Part shown: in pieces, positions 33,019 through 41,950 of the stretch | Position numbering within the stretch: position 1 is the first letter of the stretch | Layout: each line of letters opens with the position of its first letter | DNA from: an uncultured bacterium | GTDB lineage: Bacteria; Bacillota; Clostridia; Lachnospirales; Lachnospiraceae | Direction of reading: 5' to 3' | DNA: 64,000 nucleotides | Assembly: GCA_905215625.1 (NCBI GenBank) | Contig: CAJMQQ010000003.1 | Location: 1-64,000, forward strand | The notes under the pieces: model-generated | Seen by the model: only the letters and a program-made list of their open reading frames with translations | What the model was told of the DNA's origin: nothing | Databases searched by the model: none | Translations under genes and position numbers: made by a program

Positions 33019-34707
33019 TCAAAAAATTTCTAATTCTGTCAATTTTTCTTGTAATTCTTTTCTGGTTTCCTGGATTTTCCCGTCATCATGGCTGTCTAAA
33101 GCATCTTCAAACCGGCGCAGCAGATACTCCAAAGCAAGGCGGTCCGGTCCGATACTTTCCTCATAAACCCGTTCTCCGCGAAGAAGCAGCAGTTTATTTT
33201 CTTCCTTTTCTCTAGGCGGGATTTTTAAATACGATAAGGTTTTCAGCCGTTCTGCAATTTCTTCCTCAGTCATGCCATTGTCCTGTCCCTTAATAATGGC
33301 TTTTTTCTTTTCTCCTGTGGAAATCACCGTTACTTCTACTTCCAGGATTGAATTAATATCATAGGTATAAGTAACGTCTACCGCTTCCTCCCCTGCTTTC
33401 TTTTTCGGTACGTTTATAGTCAGTTCTCCAAGCAGCAGGTTGTTGTCTGCAAAGCGACTTTCTCCCTGGAGCACTGAAACGGAAATCTTGTCCTGGTCAT
33501 CCCGCAGCGTATAAAACCGCTCTGTCCGGCTGGCCGGAATCACTGTATTGCGCTCAATAATCGGACAGAAATGCCCCCGTTCAATATGGCCGTTTCCTCT
33601 GTCGATGGCAACCTCTGTCCCCAGGGTAAAGGAACAGACATCTGTTAAAATGACTTCTTTTACTTCTTTTCTCCGTTCCTTCATCGCCGCCTGGATGGCC
33701 GCGCCTAACGCCACTGCTTCGTCTGGATGAATGCTGGTATTAGGAAACTTTTTAAACAAGCGCACGATAAAATCCCTGACTATCTGGAATTTGGTTCCGC
33801 CGCCTACCAATACTACCACGTCAATATCGGACAGCTTAATGTGGGCGTCAGAAAGGCTTCTCTGAACCGGCTTGCGGATCCGGTCTAAAAGCGGAGCGCA
33901 CTCTTTTTCATACTGGGAATAGGTGATGGAAGCTTCCTCGTATTCTTCTCCAATCCGGCAGCGCATAACGGCTTCCCTGCTGTCAGACAGCTTTAATTTG
34001 CACTGTTCTGCCTGTTTGTGGATGTGCGCCAGAGTCTTTCGATCCAGAGTGTTAACATCCAGCTTTTTTTCTGCAATAAACCATCGCTCTAACAGCTCCG
34101 TAAAGTCCTCGCCGCCCAGATAATTGTCTCCTGCTACTGCCCGGACTTCCAGAATATTGTCATAAAGTTCTAGAATAGATACGTCAAAAGTGCCGCCTCC
34201 TAAATCAAATACCAGGAAACGAGTATCCTTTTTCTTATCGTATAAGCCATAAGCAATGGCGGCGGCTGTCGGCTCGCTGATGATCCGCTCTACCTTAAAA
34301 CCGGCCAATTCTCCCGCCCGTTTCGTCGCCTTTCTCCGCTTGTCATCAAAATAAGCAGGAACGCTGATTACAGCTTCTGTAACCGGTTCTCCTAAGTAGG
34401 CTTCTGCATCTTCTTTTAATGACCGGAGGACAAAGGAAGACAGTTCCTCCGGAGTAAAGGTACGGGTTCCCAGCTTGTATTTCCGCCCAGTTCCCATACT
34501 CCGCTTGAATACTTCTGCAACGGTATCCGGATATAACGACAACCGCTCCCTGGCTGTTTCTCCTACACAGACTTCGTCCTTTTCATCTACACTGACAACC
34601 GATGGCGTCAGATGTTTTCCCAGACAGTTTGGGATAATCTCCGCCCCGTTTTCGCCGTAGCAGGCCGCCAGGCTGTTGGTCGTTCCCAGGTCAATTCCAA
34701 TTATCAT
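33019..34707 (-). CDS. hscC: HscC-type Hsp70 chaperone
   Basis: A 562-residue Hsp70, shorter than DnaK (~610) and close to E. coli HscC (~556). ATPase motifs: IIGIDLGTTNSLAACYG, FLVFDLGGGTFDVSILELYD, VVVLVGGGTKFQIVRDFI; the substrate domain contains VIPASRTERFYTLRDDQ and ends in a short helical lid (LLRRFEDALDSHDDGKIQETRKEL). There is no grpE or dnaJ next to it, so it is not the housekeeping dnaK. Five bp upstream lies a giant TPR protein with a J-like N-terminus, the obvious client or co-chaperone. E. coli HscC also works with atypical J proteins. Confidence 0.88.
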   Translation of the reverse strand: MIIGIDLGTTNSLAACYGENGAEIIPNCLGKHLTPSVVSVDEKDEVCVGETARERLSLYPDTVAEVFKRSMGTGRKYKLGTRTFTPEELSSFVLRSLKEDAEAYLGEPVTEAVISVPAYFDDKRRKATKRAGELAGFKVERIISEPTAAAIAYGLYDKKKDTRFLVFDLGGGTFDVSILELYDNILEVRAVAGDNYLGGEDFTELLERWFIAEKKLDVNTLDRKTLAHIHKQAEQCKLKLSDSREAVMRCRIGEEYEEASITYSQYEKECAPLLDRIRKPVQRSLSDAHIKLSDIDVVVLVGGGTKFQIVRDFIVRLFKKFPNTSIHPDEAVALGAAIQAAMKERRKEVKEVILTDVCSFTLGTEVAIDRGNGHIERGHFCPIIERNTVIPASRTERFYTLRDDQDKISVSVLQGESRFADNNLLLGELTINVPKKKAGEEAVDVTYTYDINSILEVEVTVISTGEKKKAIIKGQDNGMTEEEIAERLKTLSYLKIPPREKEENKLLLLRGERVYEESIGPDRLALEYLLRRFEDALDSHDDGKIQETRKELQEKLTELEIF

Positions 34708-34712
34708 ATGTC

Positions 34713-37700
34713 CTAAACTCCTTTTATTACCGTATTGAGTATGCAGGCATCCTCAAATATGGAACAGTCTTTTAACACCTGTCCGGTAAATGCCAGCGCC
34801 TCTTCTTTCTTTCCATTTGCCCAGGCAAGAAGCCCTTTTATCATCAGTTCTTCCGTGCACATATGCTCATCGCAGTGGGAACACCAATGACATTCTGACA
34901 GCTTTCTGCCGTACTCTTCTGCCTGAGAGATGTTTCCCTCTAATAAGCTTAATACCGCCAGACGGTACCACCGGATCCGGGTATACACGCAGTTTTCCTC
35001 TGCCGTTTCCGCAGAAACCCCGCCGTAATCCTTCATCAGGCATTCCCGATAAAGTTCGGTATATTTGGCCGCCTTCTCCTTCTTTCCCTTAAGCCAGAAA
35101 TAAAGAGCAGTCATTTTGGTTACCGTGCAAAAATCCGGTCCACTTTTCTTTTCAAAGGCCTTTACTGCCTTTTCTAACGACATCCCTAAAAACATCCGTT
35201 TGTTCTGGTGGAGAGATGCTACTACCTGACGCAGCGCCGCTTTTCCTTTTCCACTGTATGGAATGGCTTTTTCAATGGCTTCCTCTGCCTTCTTATATTC
35301 CTTCATCAGAATCAGCAGATCTGCGGTTTCGTCGTAATACTCTGCGTCTCTATCTGAAGAGAAAAAGCTTCTCCACATCTCAACCGCTTCCTGATACCGC
35401 CCCAGATTTGCGTATGCGCCGCTGACCTTCTCTGCCACCGAATAATTTCCAGGATACCGCCTGAAGTTTTCCAGATGGGCTTCTAACGCTTTCCCGTCTT
35501 CTCCCATGCAGGTATAAATGCGTCCCAGGGTCTCGTAAAAATAGGTAGTGGGTTCGGATTCCATCAGGCTGATGGCCTTTTTTATATAGTACAGCGCCTT
35601 ATCGTACTGCCTCATTTTTTTGTAAACGCAGGCAACATTGGCCCAGGCAAACTGATTTTCTTCTGCCAGTTCTCCCGCCTTTAAAAAGTCTGCAAGAGCC
35701 TCTTCCAGATGGTTGGCTGTCATATACATCAGGCCTCTGTTTACATAGTCGTAAGTAGTGGGATTGATTTCAATCCGCCGGTCCGCATAGGGAAGTCCCT
35801 GTTCAAAATACGTGATTTTTCCAGTATTGTCCAGCAATACCTGGTACAGATCGGTCATTTTACGCAGGTATTCCGGATGATCCGGCTCTAATTCCAGCGC
35901 CTTTTTTAAACAGGAAATGGCCTGAAGGCGTTTTCCGGCTCCCTCATGACATTCTCCCCTATAGTAATAAAAAATACCAGAATCTTCATAATCCTTCCGG
36001 CAGGCATCATAGGCGCTTAACGCTTCTTCATAGCGCTTCTGGCGGCGCAGCAGATTGCCTTCGATCCAGTGGTATCTCGTCTCCTTTTTGTCTAGTTTCT
36101 GTGCTCTTTTAATAGCTTCCAGAGCCTGGTTCTGTTTTCCTAAAAGGCTTAAGGTAATGCAGATTTCTGCTTCCAGCTTTGCTTCCTCTTCATTTGTAAA
36201 CTCCCATTCGTCCGGATCTGCTTTCTGTTTTTTGATATCTGCAATCTCTGCCTTTAATGCATTCATTCCATCCAGGGCTTTTTCCAGGCCTTCTTTTCCT
36301 TCTGACGTCTCCCTGTCCATCCGGCACTGATAGATTTTTAAAGGAATGGTCTTAGCGCCATTTCTTTCGGCTTCTTCCAGAAGTTCTTGTAAGTCCTGCC
36401 ACCGTTCCAAATCGTTGTAAACTTCTGCAGCCGCTATATAAACAGGCGGATAACCGGCATAAATGTTTTTTGCCTGATAGTAATCCTCAATTACGCCTCT
36501 GGCATCCCGCAGGGCTGCAAAACACTCCTGGCGCATCACATAGGCTGGAAAATATCCGGCGTCTTCTTCCAAAATTTCTGTTAAAATCTTTACTGCTTCT
36601 TCATAATCAGCGTTAGAATCTGTCCGTTTTCCCCGTTCCTTATAAAGGCTCGCTTTTTCCATCCAATAGGCTGGCTCCCTGCTTCCCAGCTCCCTGGTTT
36701 TGTTCAGGCAGACCAGGGATTTTTCAAATTCCGCTTCCTTTCCGGTTTCCCACTTCAGCCGGTAAAGTCTTCCCAGCAAACCGTTTGCCGTAATCAGCCG
36801 CCGGATCGTTTTCTTTTGTTCTCCCTCTTCCGGCTCCTGATCCTTCCAGGAAGCTTGCCGTTTTTCCAGATATTCCTTCCACAACCCCAGATGTTCCATG
36901 GCTCTGTCATTCTGCTGGTTGTTGTAATAAAGTTTTCCCATCAGGTTGTGATATTCTTCTGCATTGTCTTCGTCTGGAAGGCGGTTTGCCAGCAGGGAAA
37001 GCGCCTCGTGAAGCTTATCATTCTGCAGGTAGCACCATCCCAGTTCCAGAATGTTTTTCAAATTGTCCGGATCCTGTTCCATGATGCGGCGGTACTTTGC
37101 AATCAGGGAGTCATTGATGGTTTTTAGCATATCCAGAACTTCCGGATCCCGGTTTCCGCCTGCCGTTCCTCCGTCTACCGCCTCAATCGCATATTCCTTC
37201 GCTTTATCCAAATCGCCTTTTTCCAGCCAATATTTTCCCAGCATTTTGTTGGCAGTAAAATTGTGGGGATTTCCTTCCAGAAGGGCCTGAAACTGCTCTG
37301 CTGCCTGTTCTTTCTGTTCCAGATCCCAGTATACTAGTCCAGACATATAGAAAACCCTGTCGTCGTTTGGAAGCGTTTCGCAGGCTTTCTGCGTCAGTTT
37401 TTCTGCCTGTTCCCGTTCCCCCTTTAAAAGCAGCAGCCTTGCAAAATCCAGATCCCCGTAAGGATGGGAAATCTCCAGTCCCTTCATCTGCAAAGCCAGC
37501 GTCTCTGCCCGTTCCCTATCTCCTTCTGCCAAGGCATTGTCCATTTCAAAATATAGGTTGATATATAAATCGTAGTTTCCTTCCTCCGGCCCTATAAAGG
37601 CCTCAAGTGGAAACCAGCTTCCATCTTTGCATACGCTTAATAAAAAGTCTGCAAAATTAGACGGATACTCTTCATAGAGCTGGCTGGGATTTCCAGTAAA

Positions 37701-38117
37701 TTCCCAAACCTGATCCAGATACTTCCATACGTCTGTCGGAAGCCGGAAATTCTCCATTAAAAAATTCAAAAGACGCCTTCTGCATTCCTCTCCCGAATCC
37801 AGGGCAACGCACACTTCCTCTTCCATCAGTTTTTTCCAGTTATCCAGTTTCAGACGGTCCGAAAGACAGAAGTAAATCTGCCTTAAACGGCTCTCCCACT
37901 GTCCTTCCGGCGTATCGTCTTCCCTTTTGGCAGGTTCTTCTTCCTTTGACTGTGCATATTGGAGCGCCGTTTCATAAGCAGAACGCAGTTCTTTAAAGCC
38001 TTCGGGATTGTCCTCCGGATTGACGGAACGCAGCTTTTCCCGATAAGCCTGTTTAATTTCCCGTTCCTCTTTTCCTTCTGGAATCCCTAAGATTAAAAAT
38101 GCTCTGGTATTGTCCAT
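34713..38117 (-). CDS. Giant TPR protein with a degenerate J-domain
   Basis: 1,134 residues. The first ~60 form a J-like domain: FLILGIPEGKEEREIKQAYREKLRSVNPED, then GFKELRSAYETALQYA. In place of the HPD tripeptide it has NPE, so the histidine used by J-proteins to trigger Hsp70 ATPase is replaced by asparagine. The remaining ~950 residues are tetratricopeptide-type helical repeats (for example DDRVFYMSGLVYWDLEQKEQAAEQF and QFAWANVACVYKKMRQYDKALYYIKKA). No signal peptide or membrane helix. Start ATG 38117 follows GGGGG by six bases; the frame is open 21 codons further up without support. It lies 5 bp from hscC, so the two products probably act together. Confidence 0.82.
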   Translation of the reverse strand: MDNTRAFLILGIPEGKEEREIKQAYREKLRSVNPEDNPEGFKELRSAYETALQYAQSKEEEPAKREDDTPEGQWESRLRQIYFCLSDRLKLDNWKKLMEEEVCVALDSGEECRRRLLNFLMENFRLPTDVWKYLDQVWEFTGNPSQLYEEYPSNFADFLLSVCKDGSWFPLEAFIGPEEGNYDLYINLYFEMDNALAEGDRERAETLALQMKGLEISHPYGDLDFARLLLLKGEREQAEKLTQKACETLPNDDRVFYMSGLVYWDLEQKEQAAEQFQALLEGNPHNFTANKMLGKYWLEKGDLDKAKEYAIEAVDGGTAGGNRDPEVLDMLKTINDSLIAKYRRIMEQDPDNLKNILELGWCYLQNDKLHEALSLLANRLPDEDNAEEYHNLMGKLYYNNQQNDRAMEHLGLWKEYLEKRQASWKDQEPEEGEQKKTIRRLITANGLLGRLYRLKWETGKEAEFEKSLVCLNKTRELGSREPAYWMEKASLYKERGKRTDSNADYEEAVKILTEILEEDAGYFPAYVMRQECFAALRDARGVIEDYYQAKNIYAGYPPVYIAAAEVYNDLERWQDLQELLEEAERNGAKTIPLKIYQCRMDRETSEGKEGLEKALDGMNALKAEIADIKKQKADPDEWEFTNEEEAKLEAEICITLSLLGKQNQALEAIKRAQKLDKKETRYHWIEGNLLRRQKRYEEALSAYDACRKDYEDSGIFYYYRGECHEGAGKRLQAISCLKKALELEPDHPEYLRKMTDLYQVLLDNTGKITYFEQGLPYADRRIEINPTTYDYVNRGLMYMTANHLEEALADFLKAGELAEENQFAWANVACVYKKMRQYDKALYYIKKAISLMESEPTTYFYETLGRIYTCMGEDGKALEAHLENFRRYPGNYSVAEKVSGAYANLGRYQEAVEMWRSFFSSDRDAEYYDETADLLILMKEYKKAEEAIEKAIPYSGKGKAALRQVVASLHQNKRMFLGMSLEKAVKAFEKKSGPDFCTVTKMTALYFWLKGKKEKAAKYTELYRECLMKDYGGVSAETAEENCVYTRIRWYRLAVLSLLEGNISQAEEYGRKLSECHWCSHCDEHMCTEELMIKGLLAWANGKKEEALAFTGQVLKDCSIFEDACILNTVIKGV

Positions 38118-38140
38118 ATATAACCCCCGTTCCCCTGTTT

Positions 38141-39763
38141 TTACAAGCTGGCGTTTAACGTCCGCACCGCTTCTAAACAACCGTCTGGATTTCCGTTCAT
38201 GTCATACAATTTCCCTTCTGTTACATGAGTGTAGACCTGGATATTGTCCACATAGACCGTTCGGTCAGAAGAAATGGAAAATTCCCCCAAACTTCCCATT
38301 GGAAACTCCAGAACAATCTGCTGTTTTCCCTGTACTGCCGTTGTCTGACTCTTTTCCCCCAGTCTTACGGTAACCAGCGCTCCCTGCGGACTGTCTGCCA
38401 GAAACCGGACTTTTACCGTCTCCCCTTCAATCGCGCTTCCTGCCGGATTTACTTTCTGGGAAATCCGTCCAAAACTTTCGATCTCCAGCTGGTTGGATCC
38501 ATCTCTATTTACCACTTCTGTCCGGCCAGAAAGCATCCATCCTTCTTTTTCCAGGGCAAACTGGCTGTTGTAAATCATGTTGTTTCCATAATCCCGATAG
38601 GTCCAGATCCCGTAGCCCATGGTCTTTTCTTTTAACACAGAAGCGCACTGGGTTAAGTAAACCGGCATTTCCGCCTCATCCAGTTTGGGATTTTCCTCAA
38701 ATCCAGGAGTGTTGTCTGTAAATAAAAACTGGTCGATATACAGCGGTTTTCCCCCATTATACTGACTTACCCAGTCCAGTGTAGCCGCGGTCTGCGGAAG
38801 CACCTGGGCGGCGCTCATATGGTCGTTTCCGGCTGCCATTCCCATGGAAACCGAATACATCAGAGAAGTAAAGGAGGAATTCTGGCATCCAAATGTAGCT
38901 GCATGGGAAAAGCCCTGCTGCTGTCCATCCCCCAGTTCAATAGGATCCACATCTGTACGCACTTCCATGGAAAGATTGGGAAATTCCTGCTGGCTTTCCA
39001 ACAGCAGTTCATTCAGCCAGTTGTCGTAAAACGACAAAAATAATCCATATGCCTCTTCATCCCGCTCCGGAAGGTAAACCTCATCCCAGTCTGAGAAGTC
39101 TTCTGTATACTGGCGTTCTGCTTCTTCTAATGAAATGGTTTCCTTTAAATAATCCTGATAGCCAGTCTGTTCTGCCAGTCTCCGGCTTTCTTCACTATCT
39201 CCCATATCTCCCGCTACATGGGTAAAATTCCAGAAATCTTCCCAGGTCAGAAATCCTCCGTAAAAATTGGAATGACGGCTGGCCTCCTGATAAATCCGGC
39301 CTACATAATCCTTCCACGCTTCCTGAACCAGTTCTTCATAGAGAAGTTTCTGGTATCGTTCTAACACATTGTCATTTCCGGCATGATCCCAGGTATATCC
39401 CACTCTTAACAGAACGGAAAGTCCGGCACCATCTGCCGCATCCATAACCCTGTGAAGTTTGTCAATGGCATATTGGTTATAACGGCGATCCTCCATATCG
39501 ATCTGGAACTCTCTCCAGGGCACTGCCAGAATAATACTGTTAAAGCCGTCTGCCTTTATTTTTGCCATATCTTCTTCCAGATGGGTGTCTTCCAGATTCC
39601 AGAAATTAATCACCCAGTCATCCCCATAGTAAGTGGCTGATTTTAAATACCCCGGCTCTGTCTCTGCCTTTGCCTCTATCCCTATGGTCCCAAATACTGC
39701 TAAAAAGGACAAAACTGCCGCTGCCTGTCTCTTCCGGTTTCGTGCTCTGCGTGTGTGCTTCAT
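38141..39763 (-). CDS. Secreted glycoside-hydrolase-like TIM-barrel protein
   Basis: 540 residues with a signal peptide (basic start, hydrophobic AAAVLSFLAVFGTIGI, cleavage after AKA at ~33). The main domain looks like a clan-A glycosidase barrel: YLKSATYYGDDWVINFW, DMAKIKADGFNSIILAVPWREFQ, LLRVGYTWDHAG, GGFLTWEDFW (Glu175, candidate acid/base) and GKPLYIDQFLF (Asp where a nucleophile Glu is common). The last ~140 residues (NMIYNSQFALEKEGWMLSGRTEVV ... TVYVDNIQVYTH) resemble a CBM4/9/22-type jelly roll. I cannot name the family or sugar. It heads the transcript that continues 23 bp later into the TPR-J gene. Confidence 0.7.
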   Translation of the reverse strand: MKHTRRARNRKRQAAAVLSFLAVFGTIGIEAKAETEPGYLKSATYYGDDWVINFWNLEDTHLEEDMAKIKADGFNSIILAVPWREFQIDMEDRRYNQYAIDKLHRVMDAADGAGLSVLLRVGYTWDHAGNDNVLERYQKLLYEELVQEAWKDYVGRIYQEASRHSNFYGGFLTWEDFWNFTHVAGDMGDSEESRRLAEQTGYQDYLKETISLEEAERQYTEDFSDWDEVYLPERDEEAYGLFLSFYDNWLNELLLESQQEFPNLSMEVRTDVDPIELGDGQQQGFSHAATFGCQNSSFTSLMYSVSMGMAAGNDHMSAAQVLPQTAATLDWVSQYNGGKPLYIDQFLFTDNTPGFEENPKLDEAEMPVYLTQCASVLKEKTMGYGIWTYRDYGNNMIYNSQFALEKEGWMLSGRTEVVNRDGSNQLEIESFGRISQKVNPAGSAIEGETVKVRFLADSPQGALVTVRLGEKSQTTAVQGKQQIVLEFPMGSLGEFSISSDRTVYVDNIQVYTHVTEGKLYDMNGNPDGCLEAVRTLNASL

Positions 39764-39798
39764 GATGTTTCTCCACTTCTCGTATTTTTAATAGTAAT

Positions 39799-39826
39799 AT
39801 TTTATCACATTCTATTACTGCGTCAA
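39799..39826 (-). promoter_or_regulatory. Promoter of the glycosidase-TPR-hscC unit
   Basis: Minus-strand -35 TTGACG (39821-39826), 16-bp spacer, -10 TAAAAT (39799-39804). No other promoter is evident before the TPR or hscC genes, so one transcript through 33019 is likely. Confidence 0.75.
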
Positions 39827-39830
39827 TAGA

Positions 39831-39860
39831 AAAGAAAAACAGCCCCACCAGAGGCTGCTT
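39831..39860 (-). terminator. Terminator of the ilvE-AEC transcript
   Basis: On the minus strand CAGCC (39853-39857) pairs with GGCTG (39840-39844), flanked by weaker A-T pairs, followed by TTTTTCTTTT. It immediately precedes the glycosidase promoter. Confidence 0.7.
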
Positions 39861-39869
39861 GTCTGAATT

Positions 39870-40787
39870 TTATAAAATTATCATCAATGTTGCCGTAATA
39901 CAGAAAATACTGATGATGACGGAAAGGGAATTAATTACGCTAGAAAGTCCCACATCCAGTCCTGCTTCTCCTGTATAAGCCGGCGCTGCAGAAGCAATCG
40001 GGGAAAATACCAGAATTGCAAATGCCTGCCGAATCTCCAGTTCAAAGGGAGCAAACCAGTAAAATACCACTGCCAGAATCACAGAAATTCCGTATCGCAC
40101 CGTCAGAATCCGGACAATTGAAGCCAGCTTATCCTTCTCTAAACTCAGCTTGAATCCGACTCCCACCATAAGAAGGGCCAGAAACGCGTTGGCGCCTCCG
40201 ATGGTCTGCGCAAAACTTACTGCAATCTCTGGCAGGCGGATTTCACACAAAGTCAGAACCGTCATAATCATGTAAGCCAGAAAGGGGACGGATTTTAACA
40301 GTGGTTTTACCAGATCCTTCCAGGTCCGTTTCTGTCCGGTCTGGAGAGCCGCCAGCGCAAGACTGTAGGCGCCTCCCAGACAGATAAAGGAATTTCCTGT
40401 GTCAAACAGACTGGCTGCCGCCAGGCCTGTGGTTCCTAAAAATCCCTGGATAAAAGGCATGGTAAAGTTTCCGATATTGTATCCGGCAACGTTTAACACC
40501 TCAAACCCTTTTCTATCTTTTGGCTTTCCTGTATTCAGAAGCCAGATAACTCCCATCAGAATCACTCCGCCGGCAAAGCCGAATAAACAGATGGAAAGCA
40601 TGGAAACATCGATTTCCATGGTGCTGAAGTTATACACAATAGCGGCGGGAAGGGTGATTTTCAAAACAATTTTAGACAGTACATAAAAGTCTTCCTCTTT
40701 AAAAAATCCCTTCCGCCTCAGCAGGTATCCCAGTAAAATAATGGATGCGAAAGATGCTGCTTTTATCAGTATATCTGCCATGCTCAT
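39870..40787 (-). CDS. AEC family transporter
   Basis: A 305-residue membrane protein with about ten helices of the auxin-efflux-carrier family (Mem_trans), which carry organic anions such as malate in bacteria. Typical segments: FASIILLGYLLRRKGFFKEEDFYVLSKIVLKITLPAAIVYNFS and GFLGTTGLAAASLFDTGNSF. Its ATG overlaps the ilvE stop by 4 bp, so a product of amino-acid metabolism (a keto acid, for example) is a reasonable but unproven substrate. Confidence 0.88.
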   Translation of the reverse strand: MSMADILIKAASFASIILLGYLLRRKGFFKEEDFYVLSKIVLKITLPAAIVYNFSTMEIDVSMLSICLFGFAGGVILMGVIWLLNTGKPKDRKGFEVLNVAGYNIGNFTMPFIQGFLGTTGLAAASLFDTGNSFICLGGAYSLALAALQTGQKRTWKDLVKPLLKSVPFLAYMIMTVLTLCEIRLPEIAVSFAQTIGGANAFLALLMVGVGFKLSLEKDKLASIVRILTVRYGISVILAVVFYWFAPFELEIRQAFAILVFSPIASAAPAYTGEAGLDVGLSSVINSLSVIISIFCITATLMIIL

Positions 40788-41857
40788 CGGTTCACGTCAA
40801 CGCTCCAGCCTTCTGGACCCTGGATCTTTCCTAATTGGATTCCGGTAATAGTATCGTAAATCTTCTGGGTCAGAGTGCCAATCTTTCCGCCGCCGATTTC
40901 CATTTTTTCATCTTCGAACCGCAGTTCTCCTACTGGGGAAACGACTGCTGCAGTACCAGTGCCAAAACACTCTTCCATTGCGCCTGTACGGGCTGCTTCT
41001 AATACTTCATCTACAGAAATCTGACGTTCCTCAACGGGTACTCCCCACTCTTTACACAGATTTACTACAGAATCCCTGGTAACACCTGGAAGGATGCTTC
41101 CATTTAAGGCAGGGGTCACTACGGTACCATTGATCTTAAAGAAAATGTTCATAGCGCCGACTTCTTCGATATATTTTCGGTGTACGCCATCCAGCCACAA
41201 TACCTGAGAATATCCTTCGTCATGGGCTTTTACCTGGGACGCTAAGGATGCCGCATAGTTGCCTCCGGTCTTAGCCTCTCCGATACCGCCTCTGACCGCT
41301 CTGACATACTCGTCTTCGATCCAGATTTTTACCGGATTTAAACCAGACTCGTAGTAAGCGCCTACTGGAGACAAAATAATCATAAACTTGTAGGTATGGG
41401 ATGGACGTACTCCTAAAAATGGATCCGTGGCAATGACAAATGGACGGATGTAAAGAGAGGTTCCTGGCTTTGTAGGAATCCAGTCTGCGTCAATCTTTAC
41501 CAGTTCCTTCAATGCCTCTAAAAACATCTCCTCCGGAATCTGGGGAATGCACAGACGGCGGTTGCTTCTGTTGGCTCTCTCAATATTTTTGTTTGGACGG
41601 AACAGTAAAATCCTGCCGTCTTCGGATTTATATGCCTTTAATCCTTCAAACATGGTCTGGCCATAGTGGAATACCATGGCAGACGGCGCCAGGGATAAGT
41701 TATGGTAAGGGACAATTCTTGGATCGACCCAGCCTTTTCCCTCTTCATAATCCACTTCAAACATATGATCCGTAAAAATGGTTCCAAATACCAGGGGATT
41801 ATCCTGACCTGGCTTTTCCTTTGGATTTGTAGTTTTTTCAATTCTGATGCTCTGCAT
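40784..41857 (-). CDS. ilvE: Branched-chain amino acid aminotransferase
   Basis: A 357-residue class IV PLP aminotransferase that interconverts Leu, Ile, Val and their 2-keto acids. Segments: HYGQTMFEGLKAYKSEDGRILLFRPNKNIERANRSN, the PLP lysine in GEAKTGGNYAASL, and FGTGTAAVVSPVGEL. Length and pattern match the eukaryote-like BCAT-2 group. The ATG at 41857 is preferred to the TTG two codons upstream, because GGAAG is nine bases away from it but only three from the TTG. Coupled to an AEC transporter downstream. Confidence 0.95.
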   Translation of the reverse strand: MQSIRIEKTTNPKEKPGQDNPLVFGTIFTDHMFEVDYEEGKGWVDPRIVPYHNLSLAPSAMVFHYGQTMFEGLKAYKSEDGRILLFRPNKNIERANRSNRRLCIPQIPEEMFLEALKELVKIDADWIPTKPGTSLYIRPFVIATDPFLGVRPSHTYKFMIILSPVGAYYESGLNPVKIWIEDEYVRAVRGGIGEAKTGGNYAASLASQVKAHDEGYSQVLWLDGVHRKYIEEVGAMNIFFKINGTVVTPALNGSILPGVTRDSVVNLCKEWGVPVEERQISVDEVLEAARTGAMEECFGTGTAAVVSPVGELRFEDEKMEIGGGKIGTLTQKIYDTITGIQLGKIQGPEGWSVDVNR

Positions 41858-41910
41858 ACTCAATCTCTTCCTTTCCCTGTATGGCTTAACAGCCGGAAAC
41901 CTTTCCGTCC

Positions 41911-41939
41911 ATTATCTTCCAATTTTAGAATGCTGTCAA
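41911..41939 (-). promoter_or_regulatory. Promoter of ilvE
   Basis: Minus-strand TTGACA (41934-41939), 17-bp spacer, GATAAT (41911-41916). The leader has a short hairpin GGCT-GTTA-AGCC; no T-box motif is present. Confidence 0.78.
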
Positions 41940-41950
41940 TTGAATTTTTG

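Noticed and set aside
33019..34707. Housekeeping dnaK
   Set aside because: Too short, lacks grpE/dnaJ neighbours and the typical DnaK C-terminus; fits HscC better.
41858..41910. T-box or leucine attenuator before ilvE
   Set aside because: The leader is too short and has no T-box sequence or codon-rich leader peptide.
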